A stretch of DNA of 64,000 nt from an uncultured Alistipes sp. (GTDB taxonomy: Bacteria; Bacteroidota; Bacteroidia; Bacteroidales; Rikenellaceae), in assembly GCA_900539755.1 (NCBI GenBank), contig UQDC01000008.1, positions 1-64,000 on the forward strand, given 5' to 3'. Shown here one piece after another: positions 25,982 to 35,124 of this stretch (position 1 is its first letter; each line of letters begins with the position of its first letter). Made by a program: the position numbers and the translations under genes. The notes beneath the pieces are model-generated. The model was not told where the DNA came from and searched no databases. It saw only the letters and a program-made list of their open reading frames with translations.

Positions 25982-27109
25982 TTAATTTGACCCAAAACTA
26001 AAGTACGGATCGAGCTTCACAGCCAGTTCCGCAGGTAAGATATGTTGTTCTATCAGCTCTTTAGTGCTACTCCAACCTCCTTTCAATTGCCTGTACTTCA
26101 AAATTTTATTCAACACCTTCGGCGGCAAATAGGGATGACCCTGCATCCGCTTTGGGGACGCAAAGTTAATATCAATTTTTTGAATTTTACTACTATCTAC
26201 GAAAATTTGTTGTCGGATCATCAAATAGTTGCGTTCTGTCATCCCCTGAATCTCCTGCAATTGCTCTACTGAGGCAAAGCCACCCAGTGCATCCCGATAA
26301 CGGATAACCCGCCCTGCGGTAAGTGGTCCAATTCCCCGAATCGCAACTAATGTAGCGGAATCAGCTCCATTTAACTCGATTAAAACCGGCTGAGGTGTCC
26401 GCTCCGTATTAGTCTTTCCCAGATCAGCATCATCCAAAGTCTTTGAACGAGTTAAATTATCCTCACCCTGACTCTCATTTGACTTGTTGAGTCCGTTTAC
26501 TTTTACACTGGGTGGCAAATCAGTTTGAGGATATTTGTCGTGTACCGGTTTGCGATATGGTTCACCAATTTCAATATAAGGTTCGAGTTCAGCATACTTC
26601 TGCGACGAAACAGTATAACAGCGGGCAAAATCGCTTTTGACCCGAAACACGGCACCCGCCTGTCGATAATTCAAAATTACCTGCGCCTGTTTGGGTGAAA
26701 GCCCCAACATAACCAACTCTTTCAACGACACGGTATTGGGATCGAATCGAAACAATTTATACTGTTTACCGTCCGCAACTGACACACCGGAAGATTCCTC
26801 AGTATCATTGGATGAATCAGCGATCATCCGATCTAAATACGTCCTTCCTTTTTCATTTGGGGCATCGTTTTTCGAAAAATATTTATTTGTCCCATTGTTA
26901 TACGAAGTGCGGACATTTTGCATTGAGTCGAGCACACGATCACTGTAACGGGTATAGCTCTGCTCAAAACGGGGGCGATCTACTCGTACAAACAGCAGGC
27001 ACAGCACCACCAACAGCGGCAACAATAGCAATACACGACGACTCTCCCTTCGGGAAAAGGAGAACAAGGCACCTGTTATTTTTCGGAAACGATTTTCAGT
27101 CACACCCAA
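25982..27109 (-). CDS. ComEA-like helix-hairpin-helix membrane protein
   Basis: A 375-aa protein with one N-terminal membrane helix (about 25-43, VLLLLPLLVVLCLLFV), then a linker, and several helix-hairpin-helix DNA-binding motifs. These are around FRFDPNTVSLKELVMLGLSP, then LNGADSATLVAIRGIGPLTAGRVIRYR (about 245-272) and a C-terminal repeat ending DPYF. ComEA relatives bind DNA at the envelope. No ATG exists near the N-terminus. The frame begins at TTG (27109) or GTG two codons later. Role in DNA uptake is inferred from the family only. Confidence 0.75.
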   Translation of the reverse strand: MGVTENRFRKITGALFSFSRRESRRVLLLLPLLVVLCLLFVRVDRPRFEQSYTRYSDRVLDSMQNVRTSYNNGTNKYFSKNDAPNEKGRTYLDRMIADSSNDTEESSGVSVADGKQYKLFRFDPNTVSLKELVMLGLSPKQAQVILNYRQAGAVFRVKSDFARCYTVSSQKYAELEPYIEIGEPYRKPVHDKYPQTDLPPSVKVNGLNKSNESQGEDNLTRSKTLDDADLGKTNTERTPQPVLIELNGADSATLVAIRGIGPLTAGRVIRYRDALGGFASVEQLQEIQGMTERNYLMIRQQIFVDSSKIQKIDINFASPKRMQGHPYLPPKVLNKILKYRQLKGGWSSTKELIEQHILPAELAVKLDPYFSFGSN

Positions 27110-27633
27110 TCAATTTAACGTCTTCTGAAACGACACCTCATCACTGAGTCTGCCTGTTAGTATTTATAAACCACCTCGATCGACTCTGTTCTCAATCACT
27201 ACTGAGCGCGGATAGCAGGATTTTCAAACCCACCTAAAAGTTTTTCTACACACTCACTTACTAGTGTTTCTCTGCACCATATAGATTTGGTAGCACCCAG
27301 TTCGTGTCGTTCTATCGCCTAAATCAAACCACTGATTTTTAAGATGCTATTGATCAAATATACAAAATTTACCACTTACAGTTCAGCCCATCCCTTAAAT
27401 TTATTATTCTTGAATCACCACAAGCACCTATCGTTTAGTAATTTGCCCACCATGTGCTCAATAGATTTTATTCACTTGAAAACCGACACATTACACATTT
27501 GCAAATACAGCAATCCGCCAACCATAAAACATCCGTTTTGTTTCAAGACGGTCAAGTGATTACTACAGACGTTGTTACACAACACAGAAAGACCGATCCC
27601 CTTACGGTCTCTTTTTATTATCAACAGAACAGG
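27110..27633. other. Intergenic region between the helix-hairpin-helix gene and the flavodoxin cassette
   Basis: About 520 bases, AT-rich. It includes a plus-strand hairpin AGACCG / CGGTCT followed by TCTTTTTATT (27590-27620) with no gene in front of it on that strand. No coding frame is convincing. Confidence 0.45.
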
Positions 27634-27669
27634 TCAAAAAAAAGAACCTCGCAACCTTTTGTTACGAGG
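27634..27669 (-). terminator. Terminator of the flavodoxin operon
   Basis: On the minus strand a 9-bp stem CCTCGTAAC / GTTGCGAGG (one G-T pair) is followed by TTCTTTTTTTT. It lies about 150 bases past the flavodoxin stop. Confidence 0.75.
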
Positions 27670-27817
27670 CTCATAATCATTTGTCATGCGGCTCATTGGC
27701 TATGGAGAGGCAAACGCTGGCCCTTACTCACACACTCCGAGAAATAACCCAGCGTGTAACCTCAATCTACAACCAGCCATCAGGGAATCCGACCAATTTT
27801 ACTCAATTTCAATAAAA

Positions 27818-28387
27818 TTACTTGACAACTGTTTGCTTTGCCCAATCGGCAGCTTGTTTAGGACCGCCATTCAACAATTTACCAGTTTGCCAATTAATGG
27901 CAGGATAGAGTTTTTGGAGTGTTTTGACGCTATTAGTAATCGAACTACCTCCAGAAGTTGCAAACGGAATTACCGTTTTGCCGTCAAATTTATATTGCTC
28001 AATAAAAGAGTTTACCGGACGGGGGCACAGGTCCCACCAGATCGGATATCCCAACAGGATCACATCATACACATCGGCATTCAACTCTTCTCCGGCCAAT
28101 TCGGGACGTGCCGTTTCGGTCGTCATCTCAACGGAACTACGACTTTGACGATCGTGCCAATTCAAATCGGCTGCAGTATAGGCTTCTGCCGGTGTAATGC
28201 AATAAAGATCTCCATCGATCGCTGAAGCAATTGCCTCAGCCACCTTTTCGGTTGTTCCGGTGCATGAAAAATAGGCCACCAGGATACGTTTATCGTTTTT
28301 TGCAGATTGATCTGTCGGACGATTTTGCGCATTCGACGAACAACCCAAACAGAAAAGTCCCATAATTATCCAAACAATCTTGTTCAT
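27818..28387 (-). CDS. Flavodoxin-domain lipoprotein
   Basis: A 189-aa protein with a lipoprotein signal (FCLGC, Cys16), so probably anchored in the envelope. The flavodoxin fold covers about 33-180. The FMN phosphate loop is SCTGTTEKVAEAI (about 41-53), the isoalloxazine region is LGYPIWWDLCPRPV, and FATSGGSSI follows. Flavodoxins of this kind accompany CMD, cyclophilin-like and aldo-keto reductase genes in AraC-controlled cassettes. Its start is 1 base after the stop of the CMD-cupin gene, indicating an operon. The redox partner is unknown. Confidence 0.85.
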   Translation of the reverse strand: MNKIVWIIMGLFCLGCSSNAQNRPTDQSAKNDKRILVAYFSCTGTTEKVAEAIASAIDGDLYCITPAEAYTAADLNWHDRQSRSSVEMTTETARPELAGEELNADVYDVILLGYPIWWDLCPRPVNSFIEQYKFDGKTVIPFATSGGSSITNSVKTLQKLYPAINWQTGKLLNGGPKQAADWAKQTVVK

Positions 28388-28388
28388 G

Positions 28389-29219
28389 TTACTTCAGTTT
28401 TGAATATTCCGTATCGTTGACGGGTTCAAGCCATTCATTGCTGGTTTTTTCGCCCGGCACTTCGATAGCCAAATGGGAGAACCAACTTCCGGGAGCAGCC
28501 CCATGCCAATGTTTCACTCCGGCCGGAATATAGACCGAATCACCTGGCAACAGTTCAACAGGCTCTTTACCCCATTCCTGATAATACCCGCGACCACCGA
28601 CACAAATCAGGGTTTGGCCACCACCTTTTGTTGCATGATGAATATGCCAGTTATTGCGGCAACCCGGTTCAAACGTCACATTGAAAACAGAGAGTCCCTC
28701 TGTAACTACAGGTGCTAAATAGCTTTGACCTACAAAATATTGGGCATAGGCATCATTCGGCTGCCCCACCGGAAAGAGAATGGATTGTGCATACACTTCG
28801 AGCGAAGTGGTCGCTTGCATATCGGCAGTATCCGTCCAAACCTCTTTGGCCATTCGGAAAGCAGCCCAGGCTTTGGGCCATCCGGCATAGAACGCTGCAT
28901 GGGTGAGTATCTCGGCGATTTCCGTTTTGGTCACACCGTTCTTTTTGGCCGATTCGAGATGATATTTGAATGACGAATCGACAAGGCCCTGCGACATCAG
29001 AGCTACCACAGTGACTATTGAACGGTCACGGAGCGACAGCAGATGATTTCGGCTCCACACCTCACCGAACAGCACATCATCATTCAAGCGTGCAAATTCG
29101 GACGCAAACTCACCGAGCGCTTCTCTTCCGGCAGTTTGCTGAATTTTCACTTGAGATTTTGCCATGATTGGAAATATTAACATTAACGATAAAACACTTA
29201 AAATTACTTTTGCTTTCAT
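28389..29219 (-). CDS. Secreted CMD-cupin fusion protein
   Basis: A 276-aa protein with a signal peptide ending near IMAKS (about residue 21). The CMD domain is at about 35-130 (SRNHLLSLRDRSIVTVVALM...GVTKTEIAEILTHAAFYAGWPKA). A cupin barrel follows at about 175-260 with the metal-binding set: His in NNWHIHHATKGG, and VELLPGDSVYIPAGVKHWHGA. Length and arrangement match 'carboxymuconolactone decarboxylase / cupin' proteins of enteric bacteria. It precedes the flavodoxin gene with a single base between them and lies 122 bases downstream of an AraC gene on the same strand. Substrate unknown. Confidence 0.85.
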   Translation of the reverse strand: MKAKVILSVLSLMLIFPIMAKSQVKIQQTAGREALGEFASEFARLNDDVLFGEVWSRNHLLSLRDRSIVTVVALMSQGLVDSSFKYHLESAKKNGVTKTEIAEILTHAAFYAGWPKAWAAFRMAKEVWTDTADMQATTSLEVYAQSILFPVGQPNDAYAQYFVGQSYLAPVVTEGLSVFNVTFEPGCRNNWHIHHATKGGGQTLICVGGRGYYQEWGKEPVELLPGDSVYIPAGVKHWHGAAPGSWFSHLAIEVPGEKTSNEWLEPVNDTEYSKLK

Positions 29220-29341
29220 ACCGCACAGTTTTGGGGTTCAACATCAGAACACACTTTTATTCAAAGCGGTTTTAGGCAAAAGTAAAGACCTTTGAGGAGG
29301 TATTTTTTGCTGTAAGGCTCATTTTTGCATCTGACTCCAAT

Positions 29342-30154
29342 TTAGCGTGATGGAGCCACACCATACGCCTCTTTATACAGTTTTGAAAAATGAGAGAGAT
29401 TTTTGAAGCCGACATCAAAGCAAATTTCCGATACTTTTCTTTTACCGGAAGCAATCAGTTCGTGGGCAGCCTCGAGTCGTCGTCTGATGATCCATTTTTG
29501 CGGAGTCAGGTCACTCACCTTGGCAAAATCTCGTTTAAAGGTAGCCAGGCTGCGTCCGGTATAGCTAGCGATCTCTGACAGGGAGAGATCCAACATATAA
29601 TTTTCATTCAAGTAGTCCAAAATATCGATCTTCCACGGATCAACGAAGTCAAACAACGATGCATAAAGGCTGCGATCCGTATTCAACAGTACATAGACAC
29701 CTTCGATCATCTTCAATCTCATCACCTCTTCCGAGGGACGTTCAGCCGCATCAAAATAGGGTATAATCGATTCGAACAGAGAACGAATATCGGGTCTGTT
29801 GTTCGGCAACAGACGAAGACTTACCTTTTCTCGTTTGGAGTCAAAAGGAATTTTGTGCCGATCCAGGCGTTGATAGAAATCTCTAAGGAAAGCCCGCGAA
29901 AATTTCAAAACAACGGAACGATACGGCTTTCCTTCTGCGGCCTTTTTCTGCAACCACAACCAGTTGTCACGACGCATAAAAGCGCAATCGCCCGGATGGA
30001 CGAGTGTCTTTTTCCCTCGTTCCTCTATTTCCAGTTCTCCGGAACATAAATACAACAGCGTATGCTCCCGGTTTTCATGGAGACACTCCCGATCATCGGT
30101 GAAAAAACTCGCTATAAAGATATCCGAGCAATTAAAGACATCCAACCGTTCCAT
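29342..30154 (-). CDS. AraC-family transcriptional regulator
   Basis: A regulator of about 270 aa. The N-terminal cupin-like domain lies at about 1-160 and the C-terminal AraC DNA-binding domain at about 170-268, with the helix-turn-helix segments LSEIASYTGRSLATFKRDF and VSEICFDVGFKNLSHFSKLYK, then the YGVAPS end. The open frame extends to a TTG at 30178. A minus-strand TAAATTTG (30183-30176) overlaps that codon, so the ATG at 30154, about 14 bases past the likely start site, is chosen. It is upstream of the CMD-cupin and flavodoxin genes, which it probably controls. Confidence 0.85.
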   Translation of the reverse strand: MERLDVFNCSDIFIASFFTDDRECLHENREHTLLYLCSGELEIEERGKKTLVHPGDCAFMRRDNWLWLQKKAAEGKPYRSVVLKFSRAFLRDFYQRLDRHKIPFDSKREKVSLRLLPNNRPDIRSLFESIIPYFDAAERPSEEVMRLKMIEGVYVLLNTDRSLYASLFDFVDPWKIDILDYLNENYMLDLSLSEIASYTGRSLATFKRDFAKVSDLTPQKWIIRRRLEAAHELIASGKRKVSEICFDVGFKNLSHFSKLYKEAYGVAPSR

Positions 30155-30284
30155 ACCTGATATTTTGGTTTGGAACAAATTTAAGATATTGTTTTCGTAG
30201 AAATTTTGTTATGCGGCTCAAATTTATCAAAAAGCCACAACGCAGAATTCGAAACTAAATCAATAGTTAATAAGACATTAAAAC

Positions 30285-31325
30285 TTATTGAACCTCTTTT
30301 TCTTGTCGCTCACGCTCCTTGGTCGAAAGCAGACCACAAGCCGCCTGTATGTCCTCGCCTCGCGATGCTCGGATCGTCGTAATGATTCCCTTACGGGTCA
30401 ACGCATCGCGCAGCCAGATCATCTTCGCCTCATCCGCGCCCTGCATCGGAGCATCCGGAATGGCATGGAATCGGATCAAGTTGATCCGGCATTTTAAACC
30501 TGCAAGCAAACGGGACAATGCGGTAACATGCGCTGGAGTATCGTTCACGCCTGCAAAAACAATATACTCGAAACTGACCCGACGCTGGTGAGAAAAATCG
30601 TGACGTTTCAGCTCAGCGACCACCTCTTCAATCGGATATTTGCCTTCGACCGGCATCATCGCAAGACGCTCATTATGAATCGGATCGTGCAGACTCACGG
30701 CCAAATGTGCCGAACAGCGGTTCAGAAACTCTCGCATCGCCGGAATCACACCAACCGTTGACAAGGTGATTCGAGTCGGACTCCAACCGTATCCCCATGG
30801 GGCCGTCAGGATCTCGATCGAACGCAGCACCTGCTCCAAATTGTCCAATGGCTCACCCATCCCCATATAGACGACATTGGTCAACCGGTCGCTTTCGGGA
30901 ATCGTACGAATCTGGTTCAGAATTTCGCCTGCTGTCAGACTGTGTGAAAATCCTTGTCGTGCCGTCATACAAAAACGACACCCCATTCGACATCCCGATT
31001 GAGAGGAGACACAAAGTGTCGCCCGATCCTTATCGGGAATATAGGCTGATTCGATATAATGGCCTTTCAGCGTCGGGAAAAGATATTTTTTGGTTCCATC
31101 GACCGACTCCTGACAACCGGCGACCGGAATCACACCTACACAAAAGGTTTCAGCCAGTCGTTCCCGATTCTTTAGCGAAAGGTTGGTCATTTGATCAATC
31201 TCCGTTACCCCCTTTTTATAGAGCCAGGCAGCGATCTGTGTCGCCGTAAAACGGGGCATACCCAATCCCGTGACTATTTCAGTCAATTCGGAGAGCGTTT
31301 TGCCGAACAACCACTCTTTATCCAT
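30285..31325 (-). CDS. rlmN: 23S rRNA/tRNA adenine C2 methyltransferase RlmN
   Basis: A 346-aa radical-SAM enzyme that methylates A2503 of 23S rRNA and A37 of some tRNAs. The cluster cysteines are Cys112, Cys116 and Cys119 (GCRMGCRFCMTARQG). VVYMGMGEPLDNL is the GGE-like SAM site. The conserved C-terminal cysteine, Cys330 (AACGLLS), forms the covalent intermediate in the family. It is 11 bases downstream of the small membrane protein gene. Confidence 0.96.
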   Translation of the reverse strand: MDKEWLFGKTLSELTEIVTGLGMPRFTATQIAAWLYKKGVTEIDQMTNLSLKNRERLAETFCVGVIPVAGCQESVDGTKKYLFPTLKGHYIESAYIPDKDRATLCVSSQSGCRMGCRFCMTARQGFSHSLTAGEILNQIRTIPESDRLTNVVYMGMGEPLDNLEQVLRSIEILTAPWGYGWSPTRITLSTVGVIPAMREFLNRCSAHLAVSLHDPIHNERLAMMPVEGKYPIEEVVAELKRHDFSHQRRVSFEYIVFAGVNDTPAHVTALSRLLAGLKCRINLIRFHAIPDAPMQGADEAKMIWLRDALTRKGIITTIRASRGEDIQAACGLLSTKERERQEKEVQ

Positions 31326-31336
31326 CTACCGAAAAA

Positions 31337-31645
31337 TTAATAAGATTTGGTGTTAATGTAACTGTTGGTCACTTGGACTTTCAACTCGTCGTACGTTCCG
31401 ATATCCTTGATCTGAACCGGAAGGCCGCTCATCGGAGTACTGATCTTGACCTCCGGCGCCATCTCAATCACCCGGACATTGATCGAACCGTCATAGTTCG
31501 GCCGTATCTCATTATTGAACGCAGCAGTTGCCGACGCCGGCGCTGCATAGGTTTTGGGAACGAGTTGCAGAGTTTGCAGTGTCAGGATTACCAGACAAAC
31601 AGCGATGACCGTCAAAACGCTTTTGGTGTACAGATCGACTTTCAT
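31337..31645 (-). CDS. Conserved-type small single-pass membrane protein
   Basis: A 102-aa protein with one hydrophobic segment (about 10-28) and a C-terminal domain with beta-strand-like patterns (INVRVIEMAPEVKI, YDELKVQVTNSY). I do not recognise a family. The gene lies just upstream of rlmN, 11 bases away, and is probably co-transcribed. The location of the C-terminal domain (likely periplasmic) is inferred. Confidence 0.7.
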   Translation of the reverse strand: MKVDLYTKSVLTVIAVCLVILTLQTLQLVPKTYAAPASATAAFNNEIRPNYDGSINVRVIEMAPEVKISTPMSGLPVQIKDIGTYDELKVQVTNSYINTKSY

Positions 31646-31801
31646 GGTTTTCAGATTTTAAGTAAACATCCCTGAACAAATGTAACAAAAGTGCATCAAT
31701 TCCGGTACGATCCTCTACATTGCAAGCGCGTCAATAAAGAAAAAGGAGGATGTTCCGTGCATCCTCCTTGTCTCTCCTGTAGCTCTGACAGTCTATATCC
31801 G

Positions 31802-31875
<74 letters not shown>

Positions 31876-31886
31876 TTGACACAACA

Positions 31887-31894
31887 CAAAGATA
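31887..31894 (-). promoter_or_regulatory. -7 promoter element of tRNA-Ala
   Basis: TATCTTTG on the minus strand, 11 bases before the mature 5' end of the tRNA. Confidence 0.75.
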
Positions 31895-31945
31895 TGGAAA
31901 ATTTCCAATTGCCAAAATTTCAAGCCTTATTTCCCCGATTTTTAC

Positions 31946-31953
31946 TATTTTTG
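31946..31953 (+). promoter_or_regulatory. -7 promoter element for hflX leader
   Basis: TATTTTTG matches TAnnTTTG and starts transcription about 90 bases before hflX. Confidence 0.6.
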
Positions 31954-32016
31954 TTTAATGATGGGTTGGTGGAGTCTGCAAACAACTATTCCACAAGCCT
32001 GTTTTAGTTAGATTGC

Positions 32017-32042
32017 AGGTGCTCGAAAAGAGCGCCTTTTTT
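32017..32042 (+). terminator. Terminator-like hairpin in the hflX leader
   Basis: An 8-bp stem AGGTGCTC / GAGCGCCT with one G-T pair and loop GAAAA is followed directly by TTTTTT, 8 bases before the hflX ATG. It could be an attenuator or end a short RNA of about 80 bases. A TTGCAG (32013-32018) upstream pairs exactly with CTGCAA near 31977-31982, a possible alternative fold. Confidence 0.6.
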
Positions 32043-32050
32043 GAGCCTTT

Positions 32051-33253
32051 ATGCAAGAGACCAAAAACACAACCACAAATGACCACTGCCAAACCGCTGT
32101 GTTGGTTGCCATTATGAATGACCGGCAGGATGAAGCACAGGTCAAAGAGTATCTCGACGAATTAGAATTCTTGGCCGAGACAGCGGGTGTGCGCACTTTG
32201 AAGCGATTCACCCAACGGCTGGCCAATCCCAACTCACGCACCTTTGTCGGTGAAGGCAAGTTGGCCGAAATCACGCTCTATGTCGAAGAGAATGAGGTGG
32301 ACTTTGTCATTTTCGATGATGAGTTGAGCCCATCCCAAATTCGCAATCTCGATAAAGTTTTTTCGCGTAAAATATATGACCGTACCAGCCTGATTTTGGA
32401 GATTTTCGCCCAACGGGCCACTACGGCTTATGCCAAAACGCAGGTTGAATTGGCTCAATGCCAATACCTGTTGCCACGTCTGGCCGGTATGTGGACCCAC
32501 CTGGAACGCCAGCGAGGTGGAACCGGAACCCGTGGTGGAGCCGGTGAACGCGAGATCGAGACCGACCGCCGTATTGTCCGCAACCGTATCAGCCGCCTGA
32601 AAGAGCAATTGAGCAAGATCGACAAGCAGATGGCCGTCCAGCGCAGCAACCGCGGACAGTTGGTGCGGGTCGCACTGGTTGGATATACCAACGTGGGCAA
32701 ATCGACCATCATGAATCTGATTTCGAAAAGTGACGTTTTTGCCGAAAACAAACTTTTCGCCACGCTTGATACCACCGTTCGCAAAGTGGTGCTTGACAAT
32801 CTGCCGTTTCTGCTGTCGGATACGGTAGGGTTTATCCGCAAACTGCCGCATCAGCTGGTCGAATCGTTCAAATCGACTCTCGATGAGGTGCGTGAAGCCG
32901 ATCTGTTACTGCACGTCGTCGATATTTCGCACCCGAACTTTGAAGAGCAGATTGCCGTAGTCAAAGAGACCCTGCAGGAGATTGGAGCGGCAGACAAACC
33001 AGTTTTCCTGATCTTCAACAAAATCGATGCTTATACCTACGTTCCCAAAGACGAGGACGACCTCACTCCGGCCACAAAAGAGAACCGGACTCTCGACGAG
33101 CTGAAGAACAGTTGGATTGCCAAAGCGAATACGCCTTGTATCTTCATCTCGGCACGCGAGCGGACTAACATCGACAAATTCCGCAAAGATCTCTACGGCA
33201 TGGTTCGCGAGATACATGCAGGGCGCTACCCATTCAACAACTTTTTATACTGA
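32051..33253 (+). CDS. hflX: Ribosome-associated GTPase HflX
   Basis: A 400-aa GTPase that splits stalled ribosomes under stress. The N-terminal domain carries ANPNSRTFVGEGKLAEI and a Gly-rich RQRGGTGTRGGAGERE linker of the family. The G domain starts at about 215: P-loop GYTNVGKST, switch II DTVGFI, NKID (about 330) and SARE. A C-terminal stretch ends at YPFNNFLY. It starts after a terminator-like hairpin, so its expression may be controlled by attenuation. upp follows 52 bases on. Confidence 0.95.
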   Translation: MQETKNTTTNDHCQTAVLVAIMNDRQDEAQVKEYLDELEFLAETAGVRTLKRFTQRLANPNSRTFVGEGKLAEITLYVEENEVDFVIFDDELSPSQIRNLDKVFSRKIYDRTSLILEIFAQRATTAYAKTQVELAQCQYLLPRLAGMWTHLERQRGGTGTRGGAGEREIETDRRIVRNRISRLKEQLSKIDKQMAVQRSNRGQLVRVALVGYTNVGKSTIMNLISKSDVFAENKLFATLDTTVRKVVLDNLPFLLSDTVGFIRKLPHQLVESFKSTLDEVREADLLLHVVDISHPNFEEQIAVVKETLQEIGAADKPVFLIFNKIDAYTYVPKDEDDLTPATKENRTLDELKNSWIAKANTPCIFISARERTNIDKFRKDLYGMVREIHAGRYPFNNFLY

Positions 33254-33305
33254 TTCCGATTTCCGGAACACCTACAAACCGAATAACAACTCAAATTTAC
33301 GGAAC

Positions 33306-33971
33306 ATGGCTGAACAGATGGTAACGATACTGGATCGTGAGAATACGCTTCTCAATCGTTTTATTGCCCAGATGCGTGATGTCAACATACAGGGTGACAG
33401 CATGCGTTTTCGTCGCAACCTTGAACGAGCTGGAGAGGTGATGGCTTATGAGATCAGCAAAACGCTGGAGTACAAACCGCAATTGGTTGAGACTCCTCTG
33501 GGAGAAGCCGAAGTGATGATGCCCGACGATGAGATTGTAATTGCAACGATTCTACGTGCGGGTCTGCCTTTTCATCAGGGTTTTCTGAACTATTTCGACA
33601 ATGCCCAGAATTCCTTTGTATCGGCCTACCGCAAATATCGGAAAGACAACACATTCAACATTAAAGTTGAATACATTTCGGCTTGTGAATTGACCGGCAA
33701 AACGCTTATCATCGTCGATCCAATGTTGGCAACCGGCTCTTCATTAGTGATGACCTATAATGCTCTCGTAGAGAAAGCTGGCATGCCTAAATTTACGCAT
33801 GTGGCCACGGTAATAGCCAGTGAAGAGGGACTTGAGTACACCAAGAGCCATCTTTCGGCCAACAACTGCCACATCTGGTGTGGTTCCGTAGATGCCGAGA
33901 CGACCGTAAAATCCTATATCGTACCGGGCATGGGCGATGTTGGCGACTTGGCCTATGGCGAGAAACTTTAA
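33306..33971 (+). CDS. upp: Uracil phosphoribosyltransferase
   Basis: A 221-aa pyrimidine-salvage enzyme that converts uracil and PRPP to UMP. The PRPP loop is DPMLATGSSLVM (about 139-150), and the C-terminal uracil-contact segment ends YIVPGMGDVGDLAYGEKL. The family start is MAEQMVTILDREN at 33306; the longer frame overlaps hflX and is not supported. It probably shares the hflX transcript. Confidence 0.93.
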   Translation: MAEQMVTILDRENTLLNRFIAQMRDVNIQGDSMRFRRNLERAGEVMAYEISKTLEYKPQLVETPLGEAEVMMPDDEIVIATILRAGLPFHQGFLNYFDNAQNSFVSAYRKYRKDNTFNIKVEYISACELTGKTLIIVDPMLATGSSLVMTYNALVEKAGMPKFTHVATVIASEEGLEYTKSHLSANNCHIWCGSVDAETTVKSYIVPGMGDVGDLAYGEKL

Positions 33972-34262
33972 TTGAGGAGGCTTCAAGCTCGAGCAACGAT
34001 TATGCAGATCAGCAGCCTTGAACAAACAATCGGCAGGCAAATGATCTAAAAGAGACGCAGCCTGCATTTTCTACCGATCATTTACCCCATGAAAATCATT
34101 CGTCCGGTTTGATCTATAAACAGGTGCAGGTCAGGGCAAAAGATCGTGGGCATTTTCCCATTCATCCATACAAAATTGATTTATAGGAGAACCGGCATTT
34201 TTCTGCCGTACTGCCAAACGACTCATTGACTGCTTCTATCTAACCGACAACACAATAAAAAT

Positions 34263-34293
34263 AAAAACGGGGTTACTTTGTCTCCCCGTTTTT
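34263..34293 (-). terminator. dedA terminator overlapping the stop codon
   Basis: Stem AAAAACGGGG / CCCCGTTTTT with an 11-base loop; the loop contains the dedA stop (34273-34275). T-rich tail on the minus strand. The stretch from upp to here holds no gene. Confidence 0.75.
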
Positions 34294-34938
34294 TATTGCT
34301 TTACGCTTGTTGCGCACCACCTCAACAAAGACCGGAACCAACGAGAGTACAATAATCAGTACGACCAATAATTTCAGGTTGTGCTGTACAACATCGAGCC
34401 CTCCAAACAGGTAACCGGCATAAGAGAAGAGTGCAACCCACACCACACTGCCGATAATATTGAACGAAAGGAAGTGACGGTACCCCATATGTCCCATACC
34501 AGCTACAAATGGGGCAAAGGTTCGTACGATCGGGACAAAACGGGCCAAAATGATTGTCTTTCCCCCGTGTTTTTCGTAAAAACGGTGAGTCTTATCCAGA
34601 TAGCTCTGTTTGAATATTTTGGAATTTGGATTACGGAACAGTTTTTCCCCGAAAAAGCGGCCGATCATATAATTTGCTGCATCACCCAACACCGCTGCCG
34701 CAATCAACATAAACACCAACAGATGGATATTCATGGGATTGGTCGGCAACGAGGCCAGTGCACCAGCCATAAACAGCAGCGAATCACCCGGTAGAAAAGG
34801 AGTCACCACCAAACCGGTCTCACAGAAGATGATCACGAAGAGGATCGCATAGATCCACATCCCATAAAGGGCTACCATTTCGGTCATGTGCACATCGATA
34901 TGCAACACGAAATCCACCATACTCTGCAAATAGTCCAT
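34273..34938 (-). CDS. DedA-family membrane protein
   Basis: A protein of about 221 aa with four to five membrane segments. It has the family hallmarks FCETGLVVTPFLPGDSLLFMAGAL (near 30-50), GDAANYMIGRFFGEKLF and ARFVPIVRTFAPFVAGMGHMGYRHF, the last being the conserved SNARE-associated/DedA loop. Relatives act in phospholipid flipping and envelope homeostasis. A GTG at 34956 would add 6 residues; the ATG at 34938 is preferred but not certain. Confidence 0.88.
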   Translation of the reverse strand: MDYLQSMVDFVLHIDVHMTEMVALYGMWIYAILFVIIFCETGLVVTPFLPGDSLLFMAGALASLPTNPMNIHLLVFMLIAAAVLGDAANYMIGRFFGEKLFRNPNSKIFKQSYLDKTHRFYEKHGGKTIILARFVPIVRTFAPFVAGMGHMGYRHFLSFNIIGSVVWVALFSYAGYLFGGLDVVQHNLKLLVVLIIVLSLVPVFVEVVRNKRKAIKNGETK

Positions 34939-35073
34939 CGTCAACTTTTTTATCACACTGCCTCAATGGCCGCACCTGAATCCTATCAACATACCCTATC
35001 TACTGGGGAAGCAGGAAAAACAAAGGGAGGCGATCATCCCGAAACAGGCCAACAAATCAAGAAAAATTCAAAA

Positions 35074-35100
35074 AAAGGGAGGGCGAAATCCCCTCCCTTT
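35074..35100 (-). terminator. leuS terminator
   Basis: Perfect 10-bp stem AAAGGGAGGG / CCCTCCCTTT with a 7-base loop, followed by T-rich sequence on the minus strand, 24 bases past the leuS stop. Confidence 0.85.
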
Positions 35101-35124
35101 GCTATTATTCTATATCGGAATAGA

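Noticed and set aside
27590..27620. Plus-strand terminator-like hairpin
   Set aside because: Stem is short and no plus-strand gene precedes it; not listed as a terminator.
32234..32851. 205-aa minus-strand frame inside hflX
   Set aside because: A shadow of hflX in another frame; the hflX domains are complete.
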